This document shows, one piece after another, positions 16,094 through 24,848 of a stretch of DNA of 64,000 bases. The DNA comes from Flavobacterium sp. N1736 (GTDB lineage: Bacteria > Bacteroidota > Bacteroidia > Flavobacteriales > Flavobacteriaceae). The stretch covers positions 2,914,001-2,978,000 of the forward strand of contig NZ_CP109994.1 of the NCBI RefSeq assembly GCF_025947065.1, written 5' to 3'. The stretch's first letter is position 1. The number at the start of each line of letters is the position of its first letter. The position numbers and the translations under genes were made by a program. The notes under the pieces are model-generated. The model saw only the letters and a list, made by a program, of their open reading frames with translations. It was not told the origin of the DNA and searched no databases.

Positions 16094-17824
16094 ATGAACA
16101 AAACAGTAAATATTAACTTAGGAGGCATGTTTTTTCACATCGATGAAGATGCATACTTAAAATTAACGCGCTATTTTGACGCCATAAAACGATCATTAAA
16201 CAACTCATCCGGTCAGGATGAAATTATTAAAGATATCGAAATGCGTGTTTCTGAATTATTAACAGAAAAACAAAAAAGCGAAAAACATGTTGTGGGATTG
16301 AAAGACGTTGATGAGGTTATTGTAGTTATGGGTCAACCGGAAGATTACATCATCGAAGATGACGAAAAAACAAATCAGTCTTTTAACGATTACAACAACA
16401 GAAAAACCAAAAAATTATACCGTGACAAAGAAAAAGGTATGATTGGTGGTGTTGCAACCGGTTTAGGACATTATTTTGGAATTGATGCCGTTTGGATCAA
16501 AATCGTATTCTTAATATTTGTTTTTGCAGGTTTTGGAACCGGAATTTTAGCTTATTTCGTGCTGTGGATTGTAACTCCGGAAGCAGTTACAACATCTGAA
16601 AAATTAGAAATGACAGGCGAACCGGTTACAATTTCGAATATCGAAAAAAAGGTACGTGAAGAAATCGAATCATTATCTGATAAATTTAAAGGTGCTGATT
16701 ATGACAAAATGGGAAACCAGGTAAAGTCGGGAGCTGAGAGAATAAGTAGTTCATTTGGAGACTTTATCATGACGGTTTTTAAAATCTTTGCTAAATTTTT
16801 AGGCGTAGTTTTAATCATGTCCGGAATTAGTGTTTTAATTATGTTATTGATTGGCGTTTTTACTTTAGGAACGAATGTTTTTGTTGATTTTCCATGGCAA
16901 AACTTCATTGACGCAGGTAACTTTACAGACTATCCTATCTGGTCATTTGGTTTATTGATGTTCTTTGCTGTTGGAATTCCATTTTTCTTCCTGACACTTT
17001 TAGGATTTAAATTGTTATCTCCAGACTTAAAATCAATTGGAAATATCACGAAATATACATTACTGGCGATTTGGATAATTGCAGTTGCAATTGCAATCAG
17101 TTTCGGAATTAAACAAGCTACAGAAGTTTCTTATGACAATAAAACAATTGAGAAAAAAGAAATTGGAATTAGCCCAAATGATACACTTTACGTGAAGTTC
17201 AGATATAATGATTACTATGCAAAAGATTTAGATCATCACAGAGATTTTGAATTTGTACAGGATTCTGCCAACAATCAATTGATTTATTCTACAGATGTTA
17301 GCTTACACGTTTTACATACTGATCAATCAAATGCATACTTGCAAATAGAAAAAAGTGCCAGAGGAAATTCATTTATAAATGCTAAAAAAAGAGCAGAAAA
17401 AATAAATTATAAGGTTGAAATTAACGGAAATCATTTAATTTTGGATAATTATTTTCTTACCGATGTAAAAAATAAATTCAGAGGTCAGGAAGTTGATATT
17501 TATCTATATTTACCAGAAGGGCAGCTGTTTAAACCAGATGCATCGGTACAAGATTATGATGATTCTGACGATGATTTTTTCAACTTACACTTTAGCGGTA
17601 CATACAACTATAAAGTAGAAGGTTCTAAAATTAAATGTTTGGATTGTCCGGCAGATGAAAACGATCACGATGATATGGATTATGACAGCGAAGACAACAC
17701 AATTGACAATGATACTGTAAAAGAAGTTTCTATTAAAATAAACGGAAAAGAAGTTTTAAACGGAAAAAAAACAAAAGGAAAGCTAACCACTGACAAAAAC
17801 GGAGTTATAATCAAAATCAACTAA
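16094..17824 (+). CDS. PspC domain membrane protein with long C-terminal domain
   Basis: 576 residues. The N-terminal 100 residues carry a short helical domain (MSELLTEKQ-like, GLKDVDEVIVVMGQPEDY). A PspC domain follows at about 105-165 (KLYRDKEKGMIGGVATGLGHYFGID, then a membrane segment ending LWIVTPEA). Three further membrane segments lie at about 230-340. The last 230 residues are soluble and acidic (DYDDSDDDFF, DENDHDDMDYDSED). PspC proteins take part in responses to membrane stress. The C-terminal region resembles the fold of the head-GIN proteins encoded downstream, but I cannot confirm this. Cotranscribed with the PadR gene. Confidence 0.9.
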   Translation: MNKTVNINLGGMFFHIDEDAYLKLTRYFDAIKRSLNNSSGQDEIIKDIEMRVSELLTEKQKSEKHVVGLKDVDEVIVVMGQPEDYIIEDDEKTNQSFNDYNNRKTKKLYRDKEKGMIGGVATGLGHYFGIDAVWIKIVFLIFVFAGFGTGILAYFVLWIVTPEAVTTSEKLEMTGEPVTISNIEKKVREEIESLSDKFKGADYDKMGNQVKSGAERISSSFGDFIMTVFKIFAKFLGVVLIMSGISVLIMLLIGVFTLGTNVFVDFPWQNFIDAGNFTDYPIWSFGLLMFFAVGIPFFFLTLLGFKLLSPDLKSIGNITKYTLLAIWIIAVAIAISFGIKQATEVSYDNKTIEKKEIGISPNDTLYVKFRYNDYYAKDLDHHRDFEFVQDSANNQLIYSTDVSLHVLHTDQSNAYLQIEKSARGNSFINAKKRAEKINYKVEINGNHLILDNYFLTDVKNKFRGQEVDIYLYLPEGQLFKPDASVQDYDDSDDDFFNLHFSGTYNYKVEGSKIKCLDCPADENDHDDMDYDSEDNTIDNDTVKEVSIKINGKEVLNGKKTKGKLTTDKNGVIIKIN

Positions 17825-17828
17825 AGCC

Positions 17829-18563
17829 ATGATAAAAATAATCATCCATATTACAAAATTCATTATTGCGACAATCACCGCATTATTGTTTACCTCATGT
17901 AATTTTAACATGAATACAATTGAGGGCAGCGGAAACGTTACCACCGAAAAAAGAATTGTTCAGGGAGATTTTAAAAGTATTTCTGTAAGCAATGCCATTG
18001 ATTTAGTAATCGAACAATCTGACGCAACCGAAATTATTGTTGAAGCAGATGATAATTTACAAAAAGAAATTGTTACTACAGTAGAAAACGGAACTCTTGT
18101 AATTAAATGTAAATTCAGCTCTTTCCGTAATGTTACCATGAAAAAAGTAACTGTAAAAGTACCTTCACTTGAAAAAATTGAAGCTTCGAGTGCATCTACT
18201 GTAGAAAGTAAAAATGTTTTTCAGGGAGAAAATATCGACCTCGAATCATCAAGCGCTGCAACTATGGATGTTAATGTTGAATACGATAATGTTTCGGCAA
18301 CATCAAGCAGCGGAAGTTCGATTAGTGTTAAAGGAAAAGCATTAAAAATTCAAACAAGTGCCTCAAGTGGTGCAAATGTTGAAGCCGGAAATTTATTAGC
18401 AAACGAAGTTGATGCAAATGCGTCAAGCGGAGGAAGTGTAAACGTTCACCCAATTGTAAGCTTAAAAGCAGAAGCCAGCAGCGGAGGTCACGTTAATTAC
18501 GACACAACTCCTAAATCAATAGACAAAAAATCCAGTTCAGGCGGAAGCATCAGTCAGGGCTAA
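17829..18563 (+). CDS. Head-GIN (DUF2807) lipoprotein
   Basis: 244 residues. The lipoprotein signal has the lipobox FTSC (near residue 23). The mature part is a putative auto-transporter adhesin, head-GIN beta-solenoid: FKSISVSNAIDLVIEQSD, IIVEADDNLQKEI, then repeated Ser/Ala/Gly-rich turns such as ATSSSGSSISV and ASSGGSVNV. These repeats suggest a beta-helix displayed in the periplasm or at the surface. It starts 4 nt after the PspC gene, making it the last gene of the PadR operon, and is followed by a terminator at 18590-18620. Confidence 0.9.
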   Translation: MIKIIIHITKFIIATITALLFTSCNFNMNTIEGSGNVTTEKRIVQGDFKSISVSNAIDLVIEQSDATEIIVEADDNLQKEIVTTVENGTLVIKCKFSSFRNVTMKKVTVKVPSLEKIEASSASTVESKNVFQGENIDLESSSAATMDVNVEYDNVSATSSSGSSISVKGKALKIQTSASSGANVEAGNLLANEVDANASSGGSVNVHPIVSLKAEASSGGHVNYDTTPKSIDKKSSSGGSISQG

Positions 18564-18589
18564 CAATATTTATCTGTTAAATATAAAAG

Positions 18590-18620
18590 AAATCATTCAT
18601 CAAAAGTGGATGATTTTTTT
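18590..18620 (+). terminator. Intrinsic terminator of the PadR-PspC-head-GIN operon
   Basis: AAATCATTCA (18590-18599) pairs with TGGATGATTT (18607-18616) over ten positions with one G-U, has a 7-nt loop and is followed by T's. The final T also begins the next promoter element. Confidence 0.8.
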
Positions 18621-18627
18621 ATATTTG
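18620..18627 (+). promoter_or_regulatory. -7 element of the second head-GIN gene
   Basis: TATATTTG is an exact TAnnTTTG match. It begins at the last T of the preceding terminator. The predicted start is near 18633, leaving a leader of about 16 nt before ATG 18649. No -33 match was found. Confidence 0.6.
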
Positions 18628-18648
18628 TCCAAATCAAATCTAGAATTA

Positions 18649-19482
18649 ATGAAAAAAAATACAGCCTTACTCCTATTATTATTAGTTACGACATTAACTT
18701 TTGCTCAAAAGAGAGAAAAATTAAAAGGATCTAAAATCGTAACCACTTCTATAAAAGAAATTGGAGATTTTGATGGAATCGAAGCCGATGATAATCTGGA
18801 AGTTTATCTTGAACGTGGCGAAAAAAACGAAATTAAAATTGAAGCCGATGACAATTTACACGAAATCATCGGAATGGATTTAAGAGAAAAAATGCTTCGT
18901 TTATACACCACTAAAGAAAGTACTATCTTTAAAAAATTAGTAGTACGTGTAACCTATACAAGTTCGCTTAAAAAAGTGGTTGCAAAAAATGAATCTGTTA
19001 TTTATGCTATTCAGGAACTTCAATTAGATGATATTACCTTTAATAGCTACGATTACTCGAAATTGTATTTGAATGCAAATGCTAAAAAATTCACCTTGAT
19101 CGCTGATGATAAATCAAAAACCGAATTGAATGTAAAATCAGATGATGCAAACTTACAATTAAGCAAAAGTGCATCGATTAAAACATTAGTGGCTGCCATT
19201 AAATTTAAATGTGATTTGTATCAAAAAGCAAATGCTTCTATTGAAGGAATTGCTCAAAAAGGAACAATTCGTTTAGATAACAGTGCAACTTTTACAGGAA
19301 CTAAATTCACTGTAAAAGAAGCAAATGTTACAACTGAAGGAAATTCAACAGGAACTATTCTTGCCGAAACTACGATTTCAATAGCTGCCGGAGACAAATC
19401 AGAACTTACACTATTTGGAAATCCAACGATCGAACTTACTCGTTTTTCTGAAGAAGCGAAATTGATTAAGAAGATTAAATAG
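18649..19482 (+). CDS. Second head-GIN (DUF2807) secreted protein
   Basis: 277 residues from ATG 18649, which gives a clean signal peptide (KKNTALLLLLLVTTLTFAQ); a longer start at 18610 would overlap the promoter. The mature part repeats the head-GIN pattern (FDGIEADDNLEVYLERG, IKIEADDNLHEII, then solenoid strands). It has no lipobox, so it is probably periplasmic or secreted. It is a paralogue of the protein encoded just upstream but has its own promoter between a terminator and the gene, so regulation may differ. Function unknown. Confidence 0.88.
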   Translation: MKKNTALLLLLLVTTLTFAQKREKLKGSKIVTTSIKEIGDFDGIEADDNLEVYLERGEKNEIKIEADDNLHEIIGMDLREKMLRLYTTKESTIFKKLVVRVTYTSSLKKVVAKNESVIYAIQELQLDDITFNSYDYSKLYLNANAKKFTLIADDKSKTELNVKSDDANLQLSKSASIKTLVAAIKFKCDLYQKANASIEGIAQKGTIRLDNSATFTGTKFTVKEANVTTEGNSTGTILAETTISIAAGDKSELTLFGNPTIELTRFSEEAKLIKKIK

Positions 19483-19511
19483 AAAAAAGTTTCAAGTTTC
19501 AAGTTTTCTTT

Positions 19512-19615
19512 GTTTCAGGTTATTGAAACTTCAATAAATAAAAAGTCCCATTCGTTAAGAATGGGACTTTTATTTTTGTCAATTCTCCAGATTCACCTTC
19601 CAAATAACCTGAAAC
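19512..19615. repeat. GTTTCAGG-type inverted repeat around the trxB terminator
   Basis: GTTTCAGGTTATT (19512-19524) is exactly complementary to AATAACCTGAAAC (19603-19615), and further GTTTCAAG units lie on the left. The same vocabulary recurs at 26422-26476 and 49234-49283. Confidence 0.75.
19541..19571. terminator. Bidirectional terminator between head-GIN and trxB
   Basis: A perfect 13-bp stem (AAAAGTCCCATTC with GAATGGGACTTTT) has a 5-nt loop. The A/T ends allow termination on both strands for the convergent genes. Confidence 0.9.
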
Positions 19616-19644
19616 CTGAAACTAAAAAACCTGAAACTAAATTT

Positions 19645-20592
19645 TTACTCTTTAGAAGCTAAATATCTTTCTGCATCAAGTGCAGCCATACAACCTGTAC
19701 CGGCAGCAGTAATTGCCTGACGATATACATGATCTGCTGCGTCTCCGGCTACAAAAATACCTTCTACATTTGTTCTTGATGTTCCCGGAGTATTTATGAT
19801 ATAACCGGTTTCATCAAGTGTAATATAGTCTTTAAAAATATCTGTATTTGGTTTATGACCAATAGCTACAAAAAATCCTGTTGCAGGAATTTCAATAACA
19901 GCACCGGTAGTTTTGTTTAATGCTTTAATAGCATGAACAACATTATTATCACCTAAAACTTCAACGGTATCGTGATTCATTAAAATCTCAATATTTTCAG
20001 TTTTGCGAACACGTTCTTCCATGATTTTCGAAGCTCTGAATTTTTCGCTTCTTACTAACATCGTTACTTTTTTACAAAGTTTAGATAAATAATGCGCTTC
20101 TTCACAAGCAGAATCTCCAGCTCCAACAATTACAACTTCCTGATTACGGTAGAAAAATCCGTCGCAAACAGCACAAGCAGAAACTCCTCCGCCCATATTT
20201 AAATAATGTTGTTCTGATGGTAATCCTAAATATTTAGCCGAAGCACCTGTAGAAATAATAACAGTTTCACAGTGTAATTCGATAGAATCATTAATCCAAA
20301 CTTTATGAATATCTCCTGAAAAATCTACTTTAGTAGCCCAGCCATCGCGAATATCTGCACCAAAACGTTTTGCCTGATCTTGCAACTGAATCATCATTTC
20401 AGGACCTGTAACACCATCAACATAACCAGGGAAATTTTCTACTTCATTCGTTGTAGTCAACTGACCACCAGGCTGCATTCCCTGATATAAAACTGGGTTC
20501 ATATTTGCTCTGGCAGCATAAATAGCGGCAGTATAACCTGCAGGACCAGAACCTATTATTAGGCATTTAATTTTTTCGATTGTATCTGACAT
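19645..20592 (-). CDS. trxB: Thioredoxin-disulfide reductase
   Basis: 315 residues, the usual bacterial low-Mr TrxR length. FAD-binding GSGPAGYTAAIYAARAN is at the N-terminus. The redox-active pair is in GVSACAVCDGFFYRN (CAVC). The NADPH-binding motif GAGDSACEEAHYLS follows, and the C-terminal FAD motif GIFVAGDAADHVYRQAITAAGTGCMAA closes the fold. It transfers electrons from NADPH to thioredoxin in the cytoplasm. A -7 element lies 29 nt upstream, so it is probably monocistronic. Confidence 0.98.
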   Translation of the reverse strand: MSDTIEKIKCLIIGSGPAGYTAAIYAARANMNPVLYQGMQPGGQLTTTNEVENFPGYVDGVTGPEMMIQLQDQAKRFGADIRDGWATKVDFSGDIHKVWINDSIELHCETVIISTGASAKYLGLPSEQHYLNMGGGVSACAVCDGFFYRNQEVVIVGAGDSACEEAHYLSKLCKKVTMLVRSEKFRASKIMEERVRKTENIEILMNHDTVEVLGDNNVVHAIKALNKTTGAVIEIPATGFFVAIGHKPNTDIFKDYITLDETGYIINTPGTSRTNVEGIFVAGDAADHVYRQAITAAGTGCMAALDAERYLASKE

Positions 20593-20620
20593 AATATAGT
20601 TACATTAGTAATTGATGGTG

Positions 20621-20628
20621 CAAAAGTA
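20621..20628 (-). promoter_or_regulatory. -7 element of trxB
   Basis: The minus strand reads TACTTTTG, an exact TAnnTTTG match. The predicted start is near 20615, about 23 nt before the ATG. Confidence 0.55.
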
Positions 20629-20711
20629 AGTTTTTATTGTTGGATTTTGAGGCTCCCGTAATCAGTTTTTATTATTGTAAAATAGATGATTTCACATTAA
20701 AATACTGAAAT

Positions 20712-20746
20712 AAAAAAATCCCTTCTGCAAGTACAGAAAGGATTTT
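20712..20746 (-). terminator. Terminator of tRNA-Pro
   Basis: On the minus strand a hairpin (AATCCTTTCTG with CAGAAGGGATT, including G-U pairs) is followed by a run of seven T, just 3' of the tRNA. Confidence 0.8.
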
Positions 20747-20748
20747 CG

Positions 20749-20823
20749 TCGGGGTGGCAGGATTCGAACCTGCGGCCTCCTGCTCCCAAAGCAGGCGCGA
20801 TAACCGGGCTACGCTACACCCCG
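20749..20823 (-). tRNA. tRNA-Pro (anticodon TGG)
   Basis: A 75-nt cloverleaf on the minus strand. The acceptor stem is CGGGGTG/CACCCCG, with discriminator A. The anticodon stem CCTGC/GCAGG encloses the loop TTTGGGA, giving TGG. The T-arm contains GGTTCGAATCC. CCA is not encoded. A perfect -7 element lies just upstream and a terminator downstream, so it is a single-gene transcript. TGG can read most or all CCN codons. Confidence 0.97.
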
Positions 20824-20833
20824 TAAGCGGATG

Positions 20834-20841
20834 CAAATATA
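20834..20841 (-). promoter_or_regulatory. -7 element of tRNA-Pro
   Basis: The minus strand reads TATATTTG, an exact TAnnTTTG match ending 11 nt before the tRNA 5' end. That is the expected distance for a very short tRNA leader. Confidence 0.65.
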
Positions 20842-21100
20842 GTAATAAATTCTGTTTTCAAAAGGAAAATCTCAAAATAAATAAAAACTTATTTTAAGTT
20901 CATTATTTCATATTTATTTTTAGAGACTTTTTATTAAAAAATTACACTTCTATATAGAGATCCTAATTTCAGTAATTCATTTGTTTACAAAACGCTATAG
21001 TTTTTATCTATCTCAAAATTTGGCTTTTCATAATATAAATATGGCTTCTTTAATACCTCTGTGCATTAACAATTTCTTCTCTTTGCACAAAATTTTAAAA

Positions 21101-21505
21101 ATGAAAAAACTACTTATATATATTGTTTTACTTTTTTCTCTTGCAGTTACTGCACAAGAAAATCGGGATTCGATACAAGAAAATACAAAAATCGAGAATC
21201 TTAAATTATATAAAGAAAATGCCCATGCTTCTTATTATCATGATAAATTTGATGGACGAAAAACGGCAAGCGGTGCAAGATTCGACAATAGTAAATTAAC
21301 TGCGGCACACAGAAAACTTCCCTTTGGTACAAAACTAAAAATCACGAACGAAAAAAATAAAAAATTCGTTATTGTAGAAATTACTGATAGAGGACCTTTT
21401 ATTAATGGCAGAGAAATCGACCTGAGTAAAAGAGCTTTTATGGATATTACTTCTAACAAAAAAGGCGGTGTCGTTTTCGTGAAAATTGAGATTGTCGAAA
21501 AATAG
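21101..21505 (+). CDS. RlpA-like double-psi beta-barrel protein
   Basis: 134 residues from the ATG at 21101, chosen because it starts a typical signal peptide (MKKLLIYIVLLFSLAVTAQ); upstream in-frame Met codons would add a non-signal extension. The mature part is a single RlpA domain: HASYYHDKFDGRKTASGARFD, then LPFGTKLKITN and the conserved VEITDRGPFINGREIDLSKRAF. RlpA proteins are septal lytic transglycosylases or peptidoglycan-binding proteins. The SPOR domain of the longer members is absent, so it may be only the catalytic/DPBB unit. It is unlinked to its neighbours. Confidence 0.88.
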   Translation: MKKLLIYIVLLFSLAVTAQENRDSIQENTKIENLKLYKENAHASYYHDKFDGRKTASGARFDNSKLTAAHRKLPFGTKLKITNEKNKKFVIVEITDRGPFINGREIDLSKRAFMDITSNKKGGVVFVKIEIVEK

Positions 21506-21816
21506 ATCGCATCAAAGTCTTATAATACATATCACTTATAGTATTTATTTTTGCAGCAGGTTTGGTAAAGATTTAAAAGAGAAAAATTAAATTAGATAAA
21601 TTGATTTCTATTTATAAATCAAAAAATTTAGAGTTTTATCTGTTTTAAAGATTAAATAGAGGGAATTTTCGGAACTATTCTTTGTTTATTTCAGAAATAA
21701 AATTCTGCCAAACACGCACCAAATAACGGTAAATCAAAGTTTATCAAATGTTAACAAAATAGATTTTCAAAAACCATAAATAATTGTATTTTTACGGTTC
21801 AAAATTCAGAAAATAA
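21506..21816. other. Intergenic region upstream of parA
   Basis: 311 bp, AT-rich. It holds the palindrome TGTTAACA near 21750 and a near-match to the -7 element (TATTTTTA near 21787). I see no parS (TGTTNCACGTGAAACA) and no DnaA-box cluster. Confidence 0.5.
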
Positions 21817-22584
21817 ATGGGCAAAATCATTGCGATTGCTAATCAAAAAGGAGGCGTTGGAAAGACTACTACATCAGTAAATCTTGCGGCCTCATTAGGT
21901 GTTTTAGAAAAGAAAGTATTATTGATCGATGCTGATCCTCAAGCAAATGCTACATCTGGTCTAGGGATTGACGTAGAATCTGTTGAAATTGGTACGTATC
22001 AAATACTTGAACATAGTCACACCCCAAAAGAAACTATTGTTCAATGTTCAGCTCCAAATGTTGATGTGATACCTGCACACATTGACCTTGTTGCCATCGA
22101 AATCGAATTGGTTGATAAAGAAAACAGAGAATACATGCTTAAAAAAGCATTAGAAAGTGTTAAAGACGAATATGATTATATCATTATCGACTGTGCCCCT
22201 TCTCTGGGATTATTAACCCTGAATGCTTTAACAGCAGCAGATTCTGTAGTTATTCCTATTCAATGTGAATATTTTGCACTAGAAGGATTAGGGAAATTAC
22301 TGAACACCATAAAAAGTATTCAAAAAATACACAACCCGGATCTTGATATCGAAGGATTGTTACTTACCATGTACGATTCAAGATTACGTTTATCAAATCA
22401 GGTTGTAGAAGAGGTTCAAAAACACTTTAACGATATGGTTTTTGATACCGTTATTCAGCGAAATGTAAAATTGAGCGAAGCTCCAAGTTTTGGCGAAAGC
22501 ATCATTAATTATGACGCAACAAGCAAAGGAGCAGTTAATTACATTAATTTAGCTCAGGAAATTATAAAGAAAAACAGTAAATAG
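21817..22584 (+). CDS. parA: ParA family chromosome-partitioning ATPase
   Basis: 255 residues, as in the short chromosomal Soj type without an N-terminal DNA-binding domain. The deviant Walker A is KGGVGKTTTSVNLA. Then come LLIDADPQANATSGLG, the Walker B DYIIIDCAPSLGLLT, and the C-terminal FDTVIQRNVKLSEAPSFGESI. The ATPase binds DNA nonspecifically and moves ParB-parS complexes during segregation. parB follows after 5 nt. The order parA-parB-DUF5683-dapB-lepB is a conserved Bacteroidota arrangement. Confidence 0.97.
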   Translation: MGKIIAIANQKGGVGKTTTSVNLAASLGVLEKKVLLIDADPQANATSGLGIDVESVEIGTYQILEHSHTPKETIVQCSAPNVDVIPAHIDLVAIEIELVDKENREYMLKKALESVKDEYDYIIIDCAPSLGLLTLNALTAADSVVIPIQCEYFALEGLGKLLNTIKSIQKIHNPDLDIEGLLLTMYDSRLRLSNQVVEEVQKHFNDMVFDTVIQRNVKLSEAPSFGESIINYDATSKGAVNYINLAQEIIKKNSK

Positions 22585-22589
22585 TTTTT

Positions 22590-23492
22590 ATGACAAAAGC
22601 AATTAAAAAACAAGCCTTAGGAAGAGGATTATCAGCATTATTAAAAGATCCGGAAAATGACATTGTATCAGTAGAAGATAAAAATGCTGACAAGGTTGTT
22701 GGAAACATCATAGAGCTTGAAATAAGTGCTATAGAAATAAATCCGTTTCAGCCCAGAAGTAATTTTAATGAAGAATCGTTACGTGAGTTAGCCACTTCTA
22801 TTAAAGAACTTGGTGTGATTCAGCCTATTACTGTTCGAAAATTAGACTTCAACAAATACCAGTTAATTTCTGGAGAGCGTCGTTTGCGTGCTTCAACTCT
22901 AGTTGGTTTAACAACTGTTCCAGCATATATTCGTATTGCAAATGATAACGAATCGCTTGTTATGGCTTTGGTTGAAAATATTCAGCGTCATGACTTAGAT
23001 CCAATTGAGATTGCACTTTCATACCAGCGTTTAATTGACGAAATTCAATTAACTCAGGAACAAATGAGCGAACGCGTAGGAAAAAAACGTTCTACAATTG
23101 CCAATTATTTGCGTCTTTTAAAACTAGACCCAATTATTCAAACCGGCATTCGTGACGGTTTTATCAGTATGGGACATGGTAGAGCAATTATTAACATTGA
23201 AGATCTTGATGTTCAAACTGATATCTATCAAAAAATAGTTAGCCAGAATTTATCTGTTCGTGAAACTGAAACTTTGGTGAAAAATTATCACGAAAGCTTA
23301 CAGCCAAAAGCCGAAGGAAAACCAAAAGCTGAGTCTTCATTTATAATTAAAGAAACACAAAAAAATACTTTTAACGATTATTTTGGCGCAAAAGTTGATG
23401 TAAAAGTCGCTGGTAACGGAAAAGGAAAAATCACAATTCCTTTTAATTCTGAAGCCGACTTTAATCGAATTATAAAATTAATAAACGGATAG
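22590..23492 (+). CDS. parB: ParB family partition protein (CTPase/DNA-binding)
   Basis: 300 residues. The N-terminal CTP-binding domain includes INPFQPRSNFNEESLRELATS, LGVIQPITVR and GERRLRAS, the ParB box II. The helix-turn-helix is LTQEQMSERVGKKRSTIANYLRLLKL. The C-terminal about 60 residues form a dimerisation domain. ParB loads on parS and spreads as a clamp to recruit ParA and SMC. I saw no parS near the gene. The stop codon overlaps by one base the GTG start of the next gene. Confidence 0.96.
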   Translation: MTKAIKKQALGRGLSALLKDPENDIVSVEDKNADKVVGNIIELEISAIEINPFQPRSNFNEESLRELATSIKELGVIQPITVRKLDFNKYQLISGERRLRASTLVGLTTVPAYIRIANDNESLVMALVENIQRHDLDPIEIALSYQRLIDEIQLTQEQMSERVGKKRSTIANYLRLLKLDPIIQTGIRDGFISMGHGRAIINIEDLDVQTDIYQKIVSQNLSVRETETLVKNYHESLQPKAEGKPKAESSFIIKETQKNTFNDYFGAKVDVKVAGNGKGKITIPFNSEADFNRIIKLING

Positions 23493-24052
23493 TGAATAAA
23501 ATTGTCCCCATAAGTCTATTGTTCTTTCTCTTAGGAACCGTCTCTCTTTTTGCCCAGGCAAAAGAAGAAACGGTTTTAGTCGCTAAAGACACTACTAAGT
23601 TAGAAGAAATAGACCCGCTAACACCTGCAAAAGCTGCCTTTTATTCGGCAATTTTACCTGGTTTAGGTCAGGCATACAACAAAAAATACTGGAAAATTCC
23701 GTTGGTTTACGGAGCAATTGGAACCAGTATGTATTTTTACATCGACAACAATAGAAAATACAAAGATTATCGAAATGCCTACAAACGAAGATTGGAAGGA
23801 TATAACGACGATAATTATCAATTTTTAGATGACAGCAGACTTATTGCAGGTCAGAAATTCTACCAGCGAAACAGAGATTTATCTGCCTTATTTGTAGTAG
23901 GTTTTTATGTTTTAAACATTATTGATGCCAATGTTGATGCAGCTTTGATTCAGTTTAATGTAAACGAAAGACTCTCAATGCGTCCGGAAATTTATCCCAA
24001 CGATGTAACATTTAAGCCAAATGTTGGACTAACTTTTAATTACCAATTTTAA
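23492..24052 (+). CDS. DUF5683 domain membrane protein
   Basis: 186 residues with a GTG start that shares one base with the parB stop (ATAGTG), so translational coupling is likely. A signal peptide precedes the conserved segment LTPAKAAFYSAILPGLGQAYNKKYWKIPLVYGAIGTSMYFY, shared by all DUF5683 proteins. A second hydrophobic segment (LFVVGFYVLNIIDANVDA) lies near residue 140. The C-terminus has beta character (TFKPNVGLTFNYQF) and could be an outer-membrane strand. Its function is unknown despite strict linkage to parAB in Bacteroidota. Confidence 0.9.
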   Translation: MNKIVPISLLFFLLGTVSLFAQAKEETVLVAKDTTKLEEIDPLTPAKAAFYSAILPGLGQAYNKKYWKIPLVYGAIGTSMYFYIDNNRKYKDYRNAYKRRLEGYNDDNYQFLDDSRLIAGQKFYQRNRDLSALFVVGFYVLNIIDANVDAALIQFNVNERLSMRPEIYPNDVTFKPNVGLTFNYQF

Positions 24053-24093
24053 ACAGACTTTATTGCTGTTTAAAAATCAAAAATATACACAAA

Positions 24094-24795
24094 ATGAAAA
24101 TTGCTCTTTTAGGATACGGAAAAATGGGTAAAGTAATCGAGAGAATTGCTTTAGAAAGAGGTCATGAAATTGTTTTAAAGAAAGATGAACACAATACTTA
24201 TGACGGACTTTCGACTGCTGATGTCGCTATCGATTTTAGCGTTCCTACTGCCGCTGTAGCCAATATTTCAAATGCTTTTAATGTTAATGTTCCTGTAGTT
24301 TCAGGTACAACAGGCTGGTTAGAGCATTTTGATGAAATGGTTGCTCTTTGTAATGAAAAACAAGGTGGTTTTATTTCCAGTTCTAATTTTAGCTTAGGGG
24401 TAAATATTTTCTTTGAATTAAATGAATATTTAGCCAAAATAATGTCGCAATTCGATTCGTATAAAGTTACGATGGAAGAAATTCATCATACTCAAAAACT
24501 GGATGCTCCTAGCGGAACTGCTATTTCTCTGGCAAAAGGTGTTATTGAAAACAGCCATTACGCAAATTGGACTTTAGACGAAGCAAAAACAAACGAAATT
24601 CATATTGAAGCAAAAAGAATTGGTGATGTACCGGGAACTCATACCGTTACTTACGACTCAATTGTAGACAGCATAGAACTAAAACATACGGCTCATAATC
24701 GCGAAGGTTTTGCTCTCGGTGCCGTTATTGCTGCCGAATGGTTAGCGGGTAAAAAGGGAATTTACAGCATGAAAGATGTTCTTAACTTAAAATAA
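24094..24795 (+). CDS. dapB: 4-hydroxy-tetrahydrodipicolinate reductase
   Basis: 233 residues, the shorter Bacteroidota form; E. coli DapB has 273. The NAD(P)-binding motif is LLGYGKMGKVIERIALE. Next come VVSGTTGWLE and the catalytic EIHHTQKLDAPSGTAISLAKGV, with the His-His pair and Lys that bind substrate. The enzyme reduces HTPA to tetrahydrodipicolinate in the diaminopimelate/lysine pathway and therefore supplies peptidoglycan. It lies between DUF5683 and lepB in the conserved gene order. Confidence 0.97.
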   Translation: MKIALLGYGKMGKVIERIALERGHEIVLKKDEHNTYDGLSTADVAIDFSVPTAAVANISNAFNVNVPVVSGTTGWLEHFDEMVALCNEKQGGFISSSNFSLGVNIFFELNEYLAKIMSQFDSYKVTMEEIHHTQKLDAPSGTAISLAKGVIENSHYANWTLDEAKTNEIHIEAKRIGDVPGTHTVTYDSIVDSIELKHTAHNREGFALGAVIAAEWLAGKKGIYSMKDVLNLK

Positions 24796-24848
24796 ACAGA
24801 TTTAAACTTAGGGTTAAAACCTAAACTTGAAACTTTAAACAAAATATT

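Noticed and set aside
21506..21816. Replication origin or parS next to parAB
   Set aside because: No TGTTNCACGTGAAACA and no cluster of TTATCCACA boxes was seen; TGTTAACA alone is too short and common in AT-rich DNA.
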